NCBI RefSeq assembly: GCF_910594005.1
Contig: NW_025316733.1
Span: 248,001 to 312,000, forward strand
Length of the DNA stretch: 64,000 nt
From: Cervus elaphus
Taxonomy: Eukaryota; Chordata; Mammalia; Artiodactyla; Cervidae
Reading direction: 5' to 3'
Both the position numbers and the translations under genes were made by a program. The notes under the pieces are model-generated. The model did no database searches. It saw nothing but the letters and a program-made list of their open reading frames with translations, and was not told where the DNA came from. Shown piece after piece: positions 11,943 to 23,881 of this stretch. The stretch's first letter is position 1, and every line of letters begins with the position of its first letter.

Positions 11943-12738
11943 GTGTTCTTGGGGTTTCTCTGGAGTGCCATCAAGGAAATCAAGGCTCCTTTCATGTGTG
12001 ATGTGCAAGACGGAATTGCTCTGCACGCAGTACAGGGGAATCGGGCCTCATCTCGCATCGAGTGGGAAGTCTCATGGTTTTTCTCGAGTTGCGGCGGGAA
12101 CCTGGGGTATATTCTCGAGTTACGACGGGGATGGCCCTTCCACCCACGTGTTTGTTCAGCCACGTCAGGACTCCTGCCTAGTTGCGAGGGACAACTCGGG
12201 ATTCTCCTCGAGGCTTGGCAGGGCAATTGGAACGCCTCTCCGGCTGAGGCGGGAGACCAAGGATCCCTTTCCACGTGCCGCAAGAATCCTGGGACTCCTA
12301 TCAAGTTTCACGAGGAGTCAGGCATCGTCTCCTTTGGAGGCACTGATCTCCGCGTACCTCTGGAGTTTTCAAAGGATGTGAGGCCTCCGGTCGCGATGAG
12401 GTGGGGAACTAGGTGTTTCTCTGTGGTCTCCACAAGGGATTCAGACATCCTTTCTTCTTGGGAGATGCAAGACGAGCCTGCATTCCAGTCACTGCAGGGA
12501 TATCCGGCCTTATTTCGAGTCAGGGCATCGTGGTGTCCATTCCACTTGAGGCCGCAAACTCAGGATCCCTCTCACATACCTAGAGCTGAGAGAAGCCTCC
12601 TCTTGAGGTGCTTGTGGTAAGGTGGTATTCCTCAGGAGTCGAAGCCAGGGACTAACCTCTCATCTCGTGTTGATTCTTGGTCCACGGAGCTCTTTCGTGT
12701 TGCTACATTGACCTCAGGATCCCTCTAGCCTTGAAACA
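11943..12738 (+). repeat. Monomer 16, class B
   Basis: 796 bp. Matches monomer 12 except CGAGGCTTGG and CAGACATCC. Keeps CACAAGGGATTC. Linker L3. Confidence 0.9.
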
Positions 12739-13534
12739 GTGTTCTTGGGGTTTCTCTGGAGTGCCATCAAGGAAATCAAGGCTCCTTTCATGTGTGATGT
12801 GCAACACGGAATTGCTCTGCACGCAGTGCAGGGGAATCGGGCCTCATCTCGCGGCCAGGGGGAAGTCTCATGGTTTTTCTCGAGTTGCGGCGGGAACCTG
12901 GGGTATATTCTCGAGTTACGACGGGGATGGCCCTTCCACCCACGTGTTTCTTCAGCGACCTCAGGACTCCTGCCTAGTTGCGAGGGACAACTCGGGATTC
13001 TCCTCGAGGCTTGGCAGGGCAATTGGGACGCCTCTCCAGCTGAGACGGGAGACCAAGTGTCCCTTTCCACGTGCCACAGGAATCCTGGGTCTCCTATCAA
13101 GTTTCACGAGGAGTCAGGCATCGTCTCCTTTGGAGGCACTGATCTCCGCATACCTCTGGAGTTTTCAAAGGATGTGAGGCCTCCTGTCGCGATGAGGTGG
13201 GGAACTAGGTCTTTCTCTGTGGTCTCCACAGGGGATTCAGACACCCTTTCGTCTTGGGAGATGGAAGACGAGCCTGCATTCCAGTCACTGCAGGGATATC
13301 CGGCCTTATTTCGAGTCAGGGCATCGCGGTGTCCATTCCACTTGAGGCCGCAAACTCAGGGTCCCTCTCACATACCTAGAGCTGAGAGAAGCCTCCTCTT
13401 GAGGTGCTTGTGGTAAGGTGGTATTCCTCTGGAGTCGAAGCCAGGGACTAACCTCTCATCGCGAGTTGATTTTTGGTCCACAGAGCTCTTTCCTGTTGCT
13501 ACAGTGACCTCAGGATCCCTCTAGCCTTGAAACA
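12739..13534 (+). repeat. Monomer 17, class C''
   Basis: 796 bp. CGGCCAGGG, GCGACCTCAGG, GAGATGGAAGACG with C-type GGGTCTCC but GATGTGAGG. Linker L1 with CATCGCGAG and TTTCCTGTTGC. Confidence 0.9.
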
Positions 13535-14330
13535 GTGTTGTTCGGGTTTCTCTGGAGTGCCATGAAGGAAATCAAGGCTCCTTTCATGTGTGATGTGCAA
13601 CACAGAATTGCTCTGCACGCAGTGCAGGGGAATCGGGCCTCATCTCGCGGCGAGGGGGAAGTCTCATGGTTTTTCTCGAGTTGCGGCGTGAACCTGGGGT
13701 ACATTCTCGAGTTACGACGGGGATGGCCCTTCCACACACGTGTTTGTTCAGCCACGTCAGGACTCTTGCCTAGTTGCGAGACACAACTCGGGATTCTCCT
13801 CGAGGCTTGGCAAGGCAATTGGGACGCCTCTCCAGCTGAGGCGGGAGACCAAGGGTCCCTTTCCACGTGCCACAGGAATCCTGGGACTCCTATCAAGTTT
13901 CACGAGGAGTCAGGCATCGTCTCCTTTGGAGGCACTGATCTCCGCGTACCTCTGGAGTTTTCAAAGGATGTGAGGCCTCCGGTCGCGATGAGGTGGGGAA
14001 CTAGGTCTTTCTCTGTGGTCTCCACAGGGGATTCAGACATCCTTTCTTCTTGGGAGATGCAAGACGAGCCTGCATTCAAGTCACTGCAGGGATATCCAGC
14101 CTTATTTCGCATCAGGGCATCGCGGTGTCCATTCCACTTGAGGCCGCAAACTCAGGGTCCCTCTCACATACCTAGAGCTGAGAGAAGCCTCCTCTTGAGG
14201 TGCTTGTGGTAAGGTCGTATTCCTCAGGAGTCGAAGCCAGGGACTAACCTCTCATCTCGTGTTGATTCTTGGTCCACGGAGCTCTTTCGTGTTGCTACAG
14301 TGACCTCAGGATCCCTCTAGCCTTGAAACA
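13535..14330 (+). repeat. Monomer 18, class D
   Basis: 796 bp. Starts GTGTTGTTCGGG instead of GTGTTCTTGGGG, and has TACATTCTCG. Private GCGGCGTGAAC. Linker L3. Confidence 0.9.
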
Positions 14331-15126
14331 GTGTTCTTGGGGTTTCTCTGGAGTGCCATGAAGGAAATCAAGGCTCCTTTCATGTGTGATGTGGAACACG
14401 GAATTGCTCTGCACGCAGTGCAGGGGAATCGGGCCTCATCTCGCGGCGAGGGGTAAGTCTCATGGTTTTTCTCGAGTTGCGGCGGGAACCTGGGGTATAT
14501 TCTCGAGTTACGACGGGGATGGCCCTTCCACCCACGTGTTTCTTCAGCGACGTCAGGACTCCTGCCTAGTTGCGAGGGACAACTCGGGATTCTCCTCGAG
14601 GCTTTGCAGGGCAATTGGGACGCCTCTCCAGCTGAGACGGGAGACCAAGTGTCCCTTTCCACGTGCCACAGGAATCCTGGGTCTCCTATGAAGTTTCACG
14701 AGGAGTCAGGCATCGTTCCCTTTGGAGGCACTGATCTCCGCATACCTCTGGAGTTTTCAAAGGATTTGAGGCCTCCTGTCGCGATGAGGTGGGGAACTAG
14801 GTCTTTCTCTGTGGTCTCCACAGGGGATTCAGACACCCTTTCGTCTTGGGAGATGCAAGACGAGCCTGCATTCCAGTCACTGCAGGGATATCCGGCCTTA
14901 TTTCGAGTCAGGGCATCGCGGTGTCCATTCCACTTGAGGCCGCAAACTCAGGGTCCCTCTCACATACCTAGAGCTGAGAGAAGCCTCCTCTTGAGGTGCT
15001 TGTGGTAAGGTGGTATTCCTCTGGAGTCGAAGCCAGGGACTAACCTCTCATCTCGAGTTGATTTTTGGTCCACGGAGCTCTTTCGTGTTGCTACAGTGAC
15101 CTCAGGATCCCTCTAGCCTTGAAACA
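14331..15126 (+). repeat. Monomer 19, class C'
   Basis: 796 bp. As monomers 10 and 14, with a private GGGGTAAGTCTC near 14451. Linker L1. Confidence 0.9.
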
Positions 15127-15922
15127 GTGTTCTTGGGGTTTCTCTGGAGTGCCATGAAGGAAATCAAGGCTCCTTTCATGTGTGATGTGCAACACAGAAT
15201 TGCTCTGCACGCAGTGCAGGGGAATCGGGCCTCATCTCGCGGCGAGGGGGAAGTCTCATGGTTTTTCTCGAGTTGCGGCGGGAACCTGGGGTATATTCTC
15301 GAGTTACGACGGGGATGGCCCTTCCACCCACGTGTTTCTTCAGCGACGTCAGGACTCCTGCCTAGTTGCGAGGGACAACTCTGGATTCTCCTCGAGGCTT
15401 GGCAGGGCAATAGGGACGCCTCTCCAGCTGAGGCGGGAGACCAAGTGTTCCTTTCCAAGTGCCACAGGAATCCTGGGACTCCTATCAAGTTTCACGAGGA
15501 GTCAGGCATCGTCTCCTTTGGAGGCACTGATCTCCGCGTACCTCTGGAGTTTTCAAAGGATGTGAGGCTATCGGTGGCGATGAGGTGGGGAACTAAGTCT
15601 TTCTCTGTGCTTTCCACAGGGGATTCAGACATCCTATCGTCCTGGGAGATGCAAGACGAGCCAGCATTGAAGTCACTGCAGGGATATCCGGCCTTATTTC
15701 GAGTCAGGGCATCGCGGTGTCCATTCCGCTTGAGGCCGCAAACTCAGGGTCCCTCTCACATACCTAGAGCTGAGAGAAGCCTCCTCTTGAGGTGCTTGTG
15801 GTAAGGTGGTATTCCTCTGGAGACGAATCCAGGGACTAACCTCTCTTTTCGAGTTGATTTTTGGTCCACAGAGTTCTTTCGTGTTGCTACAGTGACCTCA
15901 GGATCCCTCCAGCTTTGAAACA
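15127..15922 (+). repeat. Monomer 20, class A
   Basis: 796 bp. As monomers 11 and 15. Linker L2. Confidence 0.9.
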
Positions 15923-16718
15923 GTGTTCTTGGGGTTTCTCTGGAGTGCCATCAAGGAAATCAAGGCTCCTTTCATGTGTGATGTGCAAGACGGAATTGCT
16001 CTGCACGCAGTACAGGGGAATCGGGCCTCATCTCGCATCGAGTGGGAAGTCTCATGGTTTTTCTCGAGTTGCGGCGGGAACCTGGGGTATATTCTCGAGT
16101 TACGACGGGGATGGCCCTTCCACCCACGTGTTTGTTCAGCCACGTCAGGACTCCTGCCTAGTTGCGAGGGACAACTCGGGATTCTCCTCGAGGCTTGGCA
16201 GGGCAATTGGAACGCCTCTCCGGCTGAGGCGGGAGACCAAGGATCCCTTTCCACGTGCCGCAAGAATCCTGGGACTCCTATCAAGTTTCACGAGGAGTCA
16301 GGCATCGTCTCCTTTGGAGGCACTGATCTCCGCGTACCTCTGGAGTTTTCAAAGGATGTGAGGCCTCCGGTCGCGATGAGGTGGGGAACTAGGTGTTTCT
16401 CTGTGGTCTCCACAGGGGATTCAGACATCCTTTCTTCTTGGGAGATGCAAGACGAGCCTGCATTCCAGTCACTGCAGGGATATCCGGCCTTATTTCGAGT
16501 CAGGGCATCGTGGTGTCCATTCCACTTGAGGCCGCAAACTCAGGATCCCTCTCACATACCTAGAGCTGAGAGAAGCCTCCTCTTGAGGTGCTTGTGGTAA
16601 GGTGGTATTCCTCAGGAGTCGAAGCCAGGGACTAACCTCTCATCTCGTGTTGATTCTTGGTCCACGGAGCTCTTTCGTGTTGCTACATTGACCTCAGGAT
16701 CCCTCTAGCCTTGAAACA
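15923..16718 (+). repeat. Monomer 21, class B
   Basis: 796 bp. As monomer 16 but with CACAGGGGATTC. Linker L3. Confidence 0.9.
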
Positions 16719-17514
16719 GTGTTCTTGGGGTTTCTCTGGAGTGCCATCAAGGAAATCAAGGCTCCTTTCATGTGTGATGTGCAACACGGAATTGCTCTGC
16801 ACGCAGTGCAGGGGAATCGGGCCTCATCTCGCGGCCAGGGGGAAGTCTCATGGTTTTTCTCGAGTTGCGGCGGGAACCTGGGGTATATTCTCGAGTTACG
16901 ACGGGGATGGCCCTTCCACCCACGTGTTTCTTCAGCGACCTCAGGACTCCTGCCTAGTTGCGAGGGACAACTCGGGATTCTCCTCGAGGCTTGGCAGGGC
17001 AATTGGGACGCCTCTCCAGCTGAGACGGGAGACCAAGTGTCCCTTTCCACGTGCCACAGGAATCCTGGGTCTCCTATCAAGTTTCACGAGGAGTCAGGCA
17101 TCGTCTCCTTTGGAGGCACTGATCTCCGCATACCTCTGGAGTTTTCAAAGGATGTGAGGCCTCCTGTCGCGATGAGGTGGGGAACTAGGTCTTTCTCTGT
17201 GGTCTCCACAGGGGATTCAGACACCCTTTCGTCTTGGGAGATGGAAGACGAGCCTGCATTCCAGTCACTGCAGGGATATCCGGCCTTATTTCGAGTCAGG
17301 GCATCGCGGTGTCCATTCCACTTGAGGCCGCAAACTCAGGGTCCCTCTCACATACCTAGAGCTGAGAGAAGCCTCCTCTTGAGGTGCTTGTGGTAAGGTG
17401 GTATTCCTCTGGAGTCGAAGCCAGGGACTAACCTCTCATCGCGAGTTGATTTTTGGTCCACAGAGCTCTTTCCTGTTGCTACAGTGACCTCAGGATCCCT
17501 CTAGCCTTGAAACA
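16719..17514 (+). repeat. Monomer 22, class C''
   Basis: 796 bp. As monomer 17, no difference noticed. Linker L1 with CATCGCGAG. Confidence 0.9.
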
Positions 17515-18310
17515 GTGTTGTTCGGGTTTCTCTGGAGTGCCATGAAGGAAATCAAGGCTCCTTTCATGTGTGATGTGCAACACAGAATTGCTCTGCACGC
17601 AGTGCAGGGGAATCGGGCCTCATCTCGCGGCGAGGGGGAAGTCTCATGGTTTTTCTCGAGTTGCGGCGGGAACCTGGGGTACATTCTCGAGTTACGACGG
17701 GGATGGCCCTTCCACACACGTGTTTGTTCAGCCACGTCAGGACTCTTGCCTAGTTGCGAGACACAACTCGGGATTCTCCTCGAGGCTTGGCAAGGCAATT
17801 GGGACGTCTCTCCAGCTGAGGCGGGAGACCAAGGGTCCCTTTCCACGTGCCACAGGAATCCTGGGACTCCTATCAAGTTTCACCAGGAGTCAGGCATCGT
17901 CTCCTTTGGAGGCACTGATCTCCGCGTACCTCTGGAGTTTTCAAAGGATGTGAGGCCTCCGGTCGTGATGAGGTGGGGAACTAGGTCTTTCTCTGTGGTC
18001 TCCACAGGGGATTCAGACATCCTTTCATCTTGGGAGATGCAAGACGAGCCTGCATTCAAGTCACTGCAGGGATATCCAGCCTTATTTCGCGTCAGGGCAT
18101 CGCGGTGTCCATTCCATTTGAGGCCGCAAACTCAGGGTCCCTCTCACATACCTAGAGCTGAGAGAAGCCTCCTCTTGAGGTGCTTGTGGTAAGGTGGTAT
18201 TCCTCTGGAGTCGAAGCCAGGGACTAACCTCTCATCTCGAGTTGATTTTTGGCCCACGGAGCTCTTTCGTGTTGCTACAGTGACCTCAGGATCCCTCTAG
18301 CCTTGAAACA
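17515..18310 (+). repeat. Monomer 23, class D
   Basis: 796 bp. GTGTTGTTCGGG start as in monomer 18. GACGTCTCTCC, CACCAGGAG and GGTCGTGATGAG differ. Linker L1. Confidence 0.9.
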
Positions 18311-19106
18311 GTGTTCTTGGGGTTTCTCTGGAGTGCCATCAAGGAAATCAAGGCTCCTTTCATGTGTGATGTGCAACACGGAATTGCTCTGCACGCAGTG
18401 CAGGGGAATCGGGCCTCATCTCGCGGCGAGGGGGAAGTCTCATGGTTTTTCTCGAGTTGCGGCGGGAACCTGGGGTATATTCTCGAGTTCCGACGGGGAT
18501 GGCCCTTCCACCCACGTGTTTCTTCAGCGACGTCAGGACTCCTGCCTAGTTGCGAGGGACAACTCTGGATTCTCCTCGAGGCTTGGCAGGGCAATTTTGA
18601 CGCCTCTCCAGCTGAGGCGGGTGAACAAGTGTCCCTTTCCAAGTGCCACAGGAATCCTGGGACTCCTATCAAGTTTCACGAGGAGTCAGGCATCGTCTCC
18701 TTTGGAGGCACTGATCTCCGCGTACCTCTGGAGTTTTCAAAGGATGTGAGGCTATCGGTGGCGATGAGGTGGGGAACTAAGTCTTTCTCTGTGCTTTCCA
18801 CAGGGGATTCAGACATCCTATCGTCCTGGGAGATGCAAGACGAGCCAGCATTGAAGTCACTGCAGGGATATCCGGCCTTATTTCGAGTCAGGGCATCGCG
18901 GTGTCCATTCCGCTTGAGGCCGCAAACTCAGGGTCCCTCTCACATACCTAGAGCTGAGAGAAGCCTCCTCTTGAGGTGCTTGTGGTAAGGTGGTATTCCT
19001 CTGGAGACGAATCCAGGGACTAACCTCTCTTTTCGAGTTGATTTTTGGTCCACAGAGTTCTTTCGTGTTGCTACAGTGACCTCAGGATCCCTCCAGCTTT
19101 GAAACA
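18311..19106 (+). repeat. Monomer 24, class A mosaic
   Basis: 796 bp. The left side is unlike the other block I A units (CATCAAGG, CACGGAAT, GTTCCGACGG); the right side is the same. Private CAATTTTGACG and GGGTGAACAAG. Linker L2. Confidence 0.88.
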
Positions 19107-19902
19107 GTGTTCTTGGGGTTTCTCTGGAGTGCCATCAAGGAAATCAAGGCTCCTTTCATGTGTGATGTGCAAGACGGAATTGCTCTGCACGCAGTACAGG
19201 GGAATCGGGCCTCATCTCGCATCGAGTGGGAAGTCTCATGGTTTTTCTCGAGTTGCGGCGGGAACCTGGGGTATATTCTCGAGTTACGACGGGGATGGCC
19301 CTTCCACCCACGTGTTTGTTCAGCCACGTCAGGACTCCTGCCTAGTTGCGAGGGACAACTCGGGATTCTCCTCGAGGCTTGGCAGGGCAATTGGAACGCC
19401 TCTCCGGCTGAGGCGGGAGACCAAGGATCCCTTTCCACGTGCCGCAAGAATCCTGGGACTCCTATCAAGTTTCACGAGGAGTCAGGCATCGTCTCCTTTG
19501 GAGGCACTGATCTCCGCGTACCTCTGGAGTTTTCAAAGGATGTGAGGCCTCCGGTCGCGATGAGGTGGGGAACTAGGTGTTTCTCTGTGGTCTCCACAGG
19601 GGATTCAGACATCCTTTCTTCTTGGGAGATGCAAGACGAGCCTGCATTCCAGTCACTGCAGGGATATCCGGCCTTATTTCGAGTCAGGGCATCGTGGTGT
19701 CCATTCCACTTGAGGCCGCAAACTCAGGATCCCTCTCACATACCTAGAGCTGAGAGAAGCCTCCTCTTGAGGTGCTTGTGGTAAGGTGGTATTCCTCAGG
19801 AGTCGAAGCCAGGGACTAACCTCTCATCTCGTGTTGATTCTTGGTCCACGGAGCTCTTTCGTGTTGCTACAGGGACCTCAGGATCCCTCTAGCCTTGAAA
19901 CA
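19107..19902 (+). repeat. Monomer 25, class B
   Basis: 796 bp. As monomer 21. Linker L3 with CTACAGGGACC. Confidence 0.9.
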
Positions 19903-20698
19903 GTGTTCTTGGGGTTTCTCTGGAGTGCCATCAAGGAAATCAAGGCTCCTTTCATGTGTGATGTGCAACACGGAATTGCTCTGCACGCAGTGCAGGGGAA
20001 TCGGGCCTCATCTCGCGGCCAGGGGGAAGTCTCATGGTTTTTCTCGAGTTGCGGCGGGAACCTGGGGTATATTCTCGAGTTACGACGGGGATGGCCCTTC
20101 CACCCACGTGTTTCTTCAGCGACCTCAGGACTCCTGCCTAGTTGCGAGGGACAACTCGGGATTCTCCTCGAGGCTTGGCAGGGCAATTGGGACGCCTCTC
20201 CAGCTGAGACGGGAGACCAAGTGTCCCTTTCCACGTGCCACAGGAATCCTGGGTCTCCTATCAAGTTTCACGAGGAGTCAGGCATCGTCTCCTTTGGAGG
20301 CACTGATCTCCGCATACCTCTGGAGTTTTCAAAGGATGTGAGGCCTCCTGTCGCGATGAGGTCGGGAACTAGGTCTTTCTCTGTGGTCTCCACAGGGGAT
20401 TCAGACACCCTTTCGTCTTGGGAGATGGAAGACGAGCCTGCATTCCAGTCACTGCAGGGATATCCGGCCTTATTTCGAGTCAGGGCATCGCGGTGTCCAT
20501 TCCACTTGAGGCCGCAAACTCAGGGTCCCTCTCACATACCTAGAGCTGAGAGAAGCCTCCTCTTGAGGTGCTTGTGGTAAGGTGGTATTCCTCTGGAGTC
20601 GAAGCCAGGGACTAACCTCTCATTGCGAGTTGATTTTTGGTCCACAGAGCTCTTTCCTGTTGCTACAGTGACCTCAGGATCCCTCTAGCCTTGAAACA
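19903..20698 (+). repeat. Monomer 26, class C''
   Basis: 796 bp. As monomer 17 with private GATGAGGTCGGG. Linker L1 with CATTGCGAG. Confidence 0.9.
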
Positions 20699-21494
20699 GT
20701 GTTGTTCGGGTTTCTCTGGAGTGCCATGAAGGAAATCAAGGCTCCTTTCATGTGTGATGTGCAACACAGAATTGCTCTGCACGCAGTGCAGGGGAATCGG
20801 GCCTCATCTCGCGGCGAGGGGGAAGTCTCATGGTTTTTCTCGAGTTGCGGCGGGAACCTGGGGTACATTCTCGAGTTACGACGGGGATGGCCCTTCCACC
20901 CACGTGTTTCTTCAGCGACGTCAGGACTCCTGCCTACTTGCGAGGGACAACTCTGGATTCTCCTCGAGGCTTGGCAGGGCAATTGGGACGCCTCTCCAGC
21001 TGAGGCGGGAGACCAACGGACCCTTTCCAAGTGCCACAGGAATCCGGGGACTCCTATCAAGTTTCACGAGGAGTCAGGCATCGTCTCCTTTGGAGGCACT
21101 GATCTCCGCGTACCTCTGGAGTTTTCAAAGGATGTGAGGCCTGCGGTCGCGATGAGGTGGGGAACTAGGTGTTTCTCTGTGGTCTCCACAGGGGATTCAG
21201 ACATCCTTTCTTCTTGGGAGATGCAAGACGAGCCTGCATTCAAGTCACTGCAGGGATATCCGGCCTTATTTCGAGTCAGGGCATCGCGGTGTCCATTCCA
21301 CTTGAGGCCGCAAACTCAGGATCCCTCTCACATACCTAGAGCTGAGAGAAGCCTCCTCTTGAGGTGCTTGTGGTAAGGTGGTATTCCTCAGGAGTCGAAG
21401 CCAGGGACTAACCTCTCATCTCGTGTTGATTCTTGGTCCACGGAGCTCTTTCGTGTTGCTACAGTGACCTCAGGATCCCTCTAGCCTTGAAACA
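20699..21494 (+). repeat. Monomer 27, D/A/B mosaic
   Basis: 796 bp. Starts GTGTTGTTCGGG and has TACATTCTCG (D), then CACCCACGTGTTTC, ACTCTGG and AAGTGCC (A), then AGGTGTTTC (B) and L3. Private CCAACGGACCC and AATCCGGGG. Confidence 0.88.
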
Positions 21495-22289
21495 GTGTTC
21501 TTGGGGTTTCTCTGGAGTGCCATCAAGGAAATCAAGGCTCCTTTCATGTGTGATGTGAACACGGAATTGCTCTGCACGCAGTGCAGGGGAATCGGGCCTC
21601 ATCTCGCGGCGAGGGGGAAGTCTCATGGGTTTTCTCGAGTTGCGGCGGGAACCTGGGGTATATTCTCGAGTTCCGACGGGGATGGCCCTTCCACACACGT
21701 GTGTGTTCAGCCATGTCAGGACTCCTGCCTAGTTTCGAAACACTACTCGGGATTCTCCTCGAGGCTTTGCAGGGCAATTGGGACGCCTCTCCAGCTGAGA
21801 CGGGAGACCAAGGGTCCCTTTCCACGTGCCACAGGAATCCTGGGTCTCCTATCAAGTTTCAGGAGGAGTCAGGCATCGTCTCCTTTGGAGGCACTGATCT
21901 CCGCATACCTCTGGAGTTTTCAAAGGATTTGAGGCCTCCTGTCGCGATGAGGTGGGGAACTAGGTCTTTCTCTGTGGTCTCCACAGGGGATTCAGACACC
22001 CTTTCATCTTGGGAGATGCAAGACGAGCCTGCATTCCAGTCACTGCAGGGATATCCGGCCTTATTTCGAGTCAGGGCATCGCAGTGTCCATTCCACTTGA
22101 GGCCGCAAACTCAGGGTCCCTCTCACATACCTAGAGCTGAGAGAAGCCTCCTCTTGAGGTGCTTGTGGTAAGGTGGTATTCCTCTGGAGTCGAAGCCAGG
22201 GACTAACCTCTCATCTCGAGTTGATTTTTGGCCCACGGAGCTCTTTCGTGTTGCTACAGTGACCTCAGGATCCCTCTAGCCTTGAAACA
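21495..22289 (+). repeat. Monomer 28, class C
   Basis: 795 bp. One C is missing after 21557 (GATGTGAACACGG). Private AGTTTCGAAACACTACTC. Linker L1. Confidence 0.9.
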
Positions 22290-23085
22290 GTGTTCTTGCG
22301 GTTTCTCTGGAGTGCCATCAAGGAAATCAAGGCTCCTTTCATGTGTGATGTGCAACACGGAATTGCTCTGCACGCAGTGCAGGGGAATCGGGCCTCATCT
22401 CGCGGCGAGGGGGAAGTCTCATGGTTTTTCTCGAGTTGCGGCGGGAACCTGGGGTATATTCTCGAGTTCCGACGGGGATGGCCCTTCCACCCACGTGTTT
22501 CTTCAGCGACGTCAGGACTCCTGCCTAGTTGCGAGGGACAACTCTGGATTCTCCTCGAGGCTTGGCAGGGCAATTGGGACGCCTCTCCAGCTGAGGCGGG
22601 TGACCAAGGGTCCCTTTCCACGTGCCACAAGAATCCTGGGACTCCTATCAAGTTTCACGAGGAGTCAGGCATCGTCTCCTTTGGAGGCACTGATCTCCGC
22701 GTACCTCTGGAGTTTTCAAAGGATGTGAGGCTATCGGTCGCGATGAGGTGGGGAACTAAGTCTTTCTCTGTGCTTTCCACAGGGGATTCAGACATCCTTT
22801 CGTCCTGGGAGATGCAAGACGAGCCTGCATTCAAGTCACTGCAGGGATATCCGGCCTTATTTCGAGTCAGGGCATCGCGGTGTCCATTCCACTTGAGGCC
22901 GCAAACTCAGGGTCCCTCTCACATACCTAGAGCTGAGAGAAGCCTCCTCTTGAGGTGCTTGTGGTAAGGTGGTATTCCTCTGGAGACGAATCCAGGGACT
23001 AACCTCTCTTTTCGAGTTGATTTTTGGTTCACAGAGTTCTTTCGTGTTGCTACAGTCACCTCAGGATCCCTCTATCCTTGAAACA
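22290..23085 (+). repeat. Monomer 29, class A with B-like middle
   Basis: 796 bp. TTCTTGCGG is private. A markers at ACTCTGG and CTATCGG, but GGTGACCAAGGG and CACAAGAATCC between them as in B. Linker L2. Confidence 0.88.
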
Positions 23086-23881
23086 GTGTTCTTGGGGTTT
23101 CTCTGGAGTGCCATCAAGGAAATCAAGGCTCCTTTCATGTGTGATGTGCAAGACGGAATTGCTCTGCACGCAGTACAGGGGAATCGGGCCTCATCTCGCA
23201 TCGAGGGGGAAGTCTCATGGTTTTTCTCGAGTTGCGGCGGGAACCTGGGGTATATTCTCGAGTTCCGACGGGGATGGCCCTTCCACACACGTGTGTGTTC
23301 AGCCATGTCAGGACTCCTGCCTAGTTGCGAAGGACAACTCGGGATTCTCCTCGAGGCTTTGCAGAGCAATTGGGACGCCTCTCCAGCTGAGACGGGAGAC
23401 CAAGGGTCCCTTTCCACGTGCCACAGGAATCCTGGGTCTCCGCTCAAGTTTCACGAGGAGTCAGGCATCGTCTCCTTTGGAGGCACTGATCTCCGCATAC
23501 CTCTGGAGTTTTCAAAGGATTTGAGGCCTCCTGTCGCGATGAGGTGGGGAACTAGGTCTTTCTCTGTGGTCTCCACAGGGGATTCAGACACCCTTTCGTC
23601 TTGGGAGATGCAAGACGAGCCTGCATTCCAGTCACTGCAGGGATATCCGGCCTTATTTCGAGTCAGGGCATCGCGGTGTCCATTCCACTTGAGGCCGCAA
23701 ACTCTGGGTCCCTCTCACATACCTAGAGCTGAGAGAAGCCTCCTCTTGAGGTGCTTGTGGTAAGGTGGTATTCCTCTGGAGTCGAAGACAGGGACTAACC
23801 TCTCATCTCGAGTTGATTTTTGGCCCACGGAGCTCTTTCGTGTTGCTACAGTGACCTCAGGATTCCTCTAGCCTTGAAACA
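23086..23881 (+). repeat. Monomer 30, B/C mosaic
   Basis: 796 bp. B left part (CAAGACGG, CGCATCGAG), then C from GTTCCGACGG on. Private CCGCTCAAG and ACTCTGGGTCC. Linker L1 ending GGATTCC. Confidence 0.88.

Larger units (their letters stand above)
9555..12738 (+). repeat. HOR block I, copy 2 (tetramer C''/D-C'-A-B)
   Basis: Tetramer of 3184 bp whose first monomer is C'' on its left side and D on its right. This is the product expected when one whole monomer is lost from the pentamer by misaligned recombination. The remaining three monomers match copy 1 almost base for base. Confidence 0.87.
12739..16718 (+). repeat. HOR block I, copy 3 (full pentamer C''-D-C'-A-B)
   Basis: The only copy in the window with all five distinct monomers, 3980 bp. 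It explains copies 2 and 4 as deletion derivatives, although expansion from a tetramer is equally possible without an outgroup. Confidence 0.87.
16719..19902 (+). repeat. HOR block I, copy 4 (tetramer C''-D-A-B, C' missing)
   Basis: C'' at 16719 and B at 19107 match copy 3 closely. The C' unit is absent. The A unit at 18311 has a different left side (CATCAAGG, GTTCCGACGG) but the block I right side (GTGGCGATGAG, GAGCCAGCA, CCGCTTG), so it is itself a mosaic. Confidence 0.85.
6371..21494 (+). repeat. Higher-order repeat block I (C''-D-C'-A-B pentamer and derivatives)
   Basis: Nineteen monomers form a multimeric repeat. C' copies begin at 7167, 10351 and 14331. A copies sharing CAATAGGG, GAGCCAGCA and CCGCTTG begin at 7963, 11147 and 15127. 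B copies sharing CGAGTGGG and CGCAAGAAT begin at 8759, 11943, 15923 and 19107. Spacings are therefore 3184 (four monomers) or 3980 (five). Corresponding monomers differ by only a few bases by eye, whereas neighbours of different class differ at dozens of sites. Confidence 0.9.
19903..21494 (+). repeat. HOR block I, copy 5 (collapsed to C'' plus a D/A/B mosaic)
   Basis: C'' is followed by one monomer that begins as D, continues as A and ends as B with an L3 linker. The pentamer is thus represented by two monomers, 1592 bp. Confidence 0.8.
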
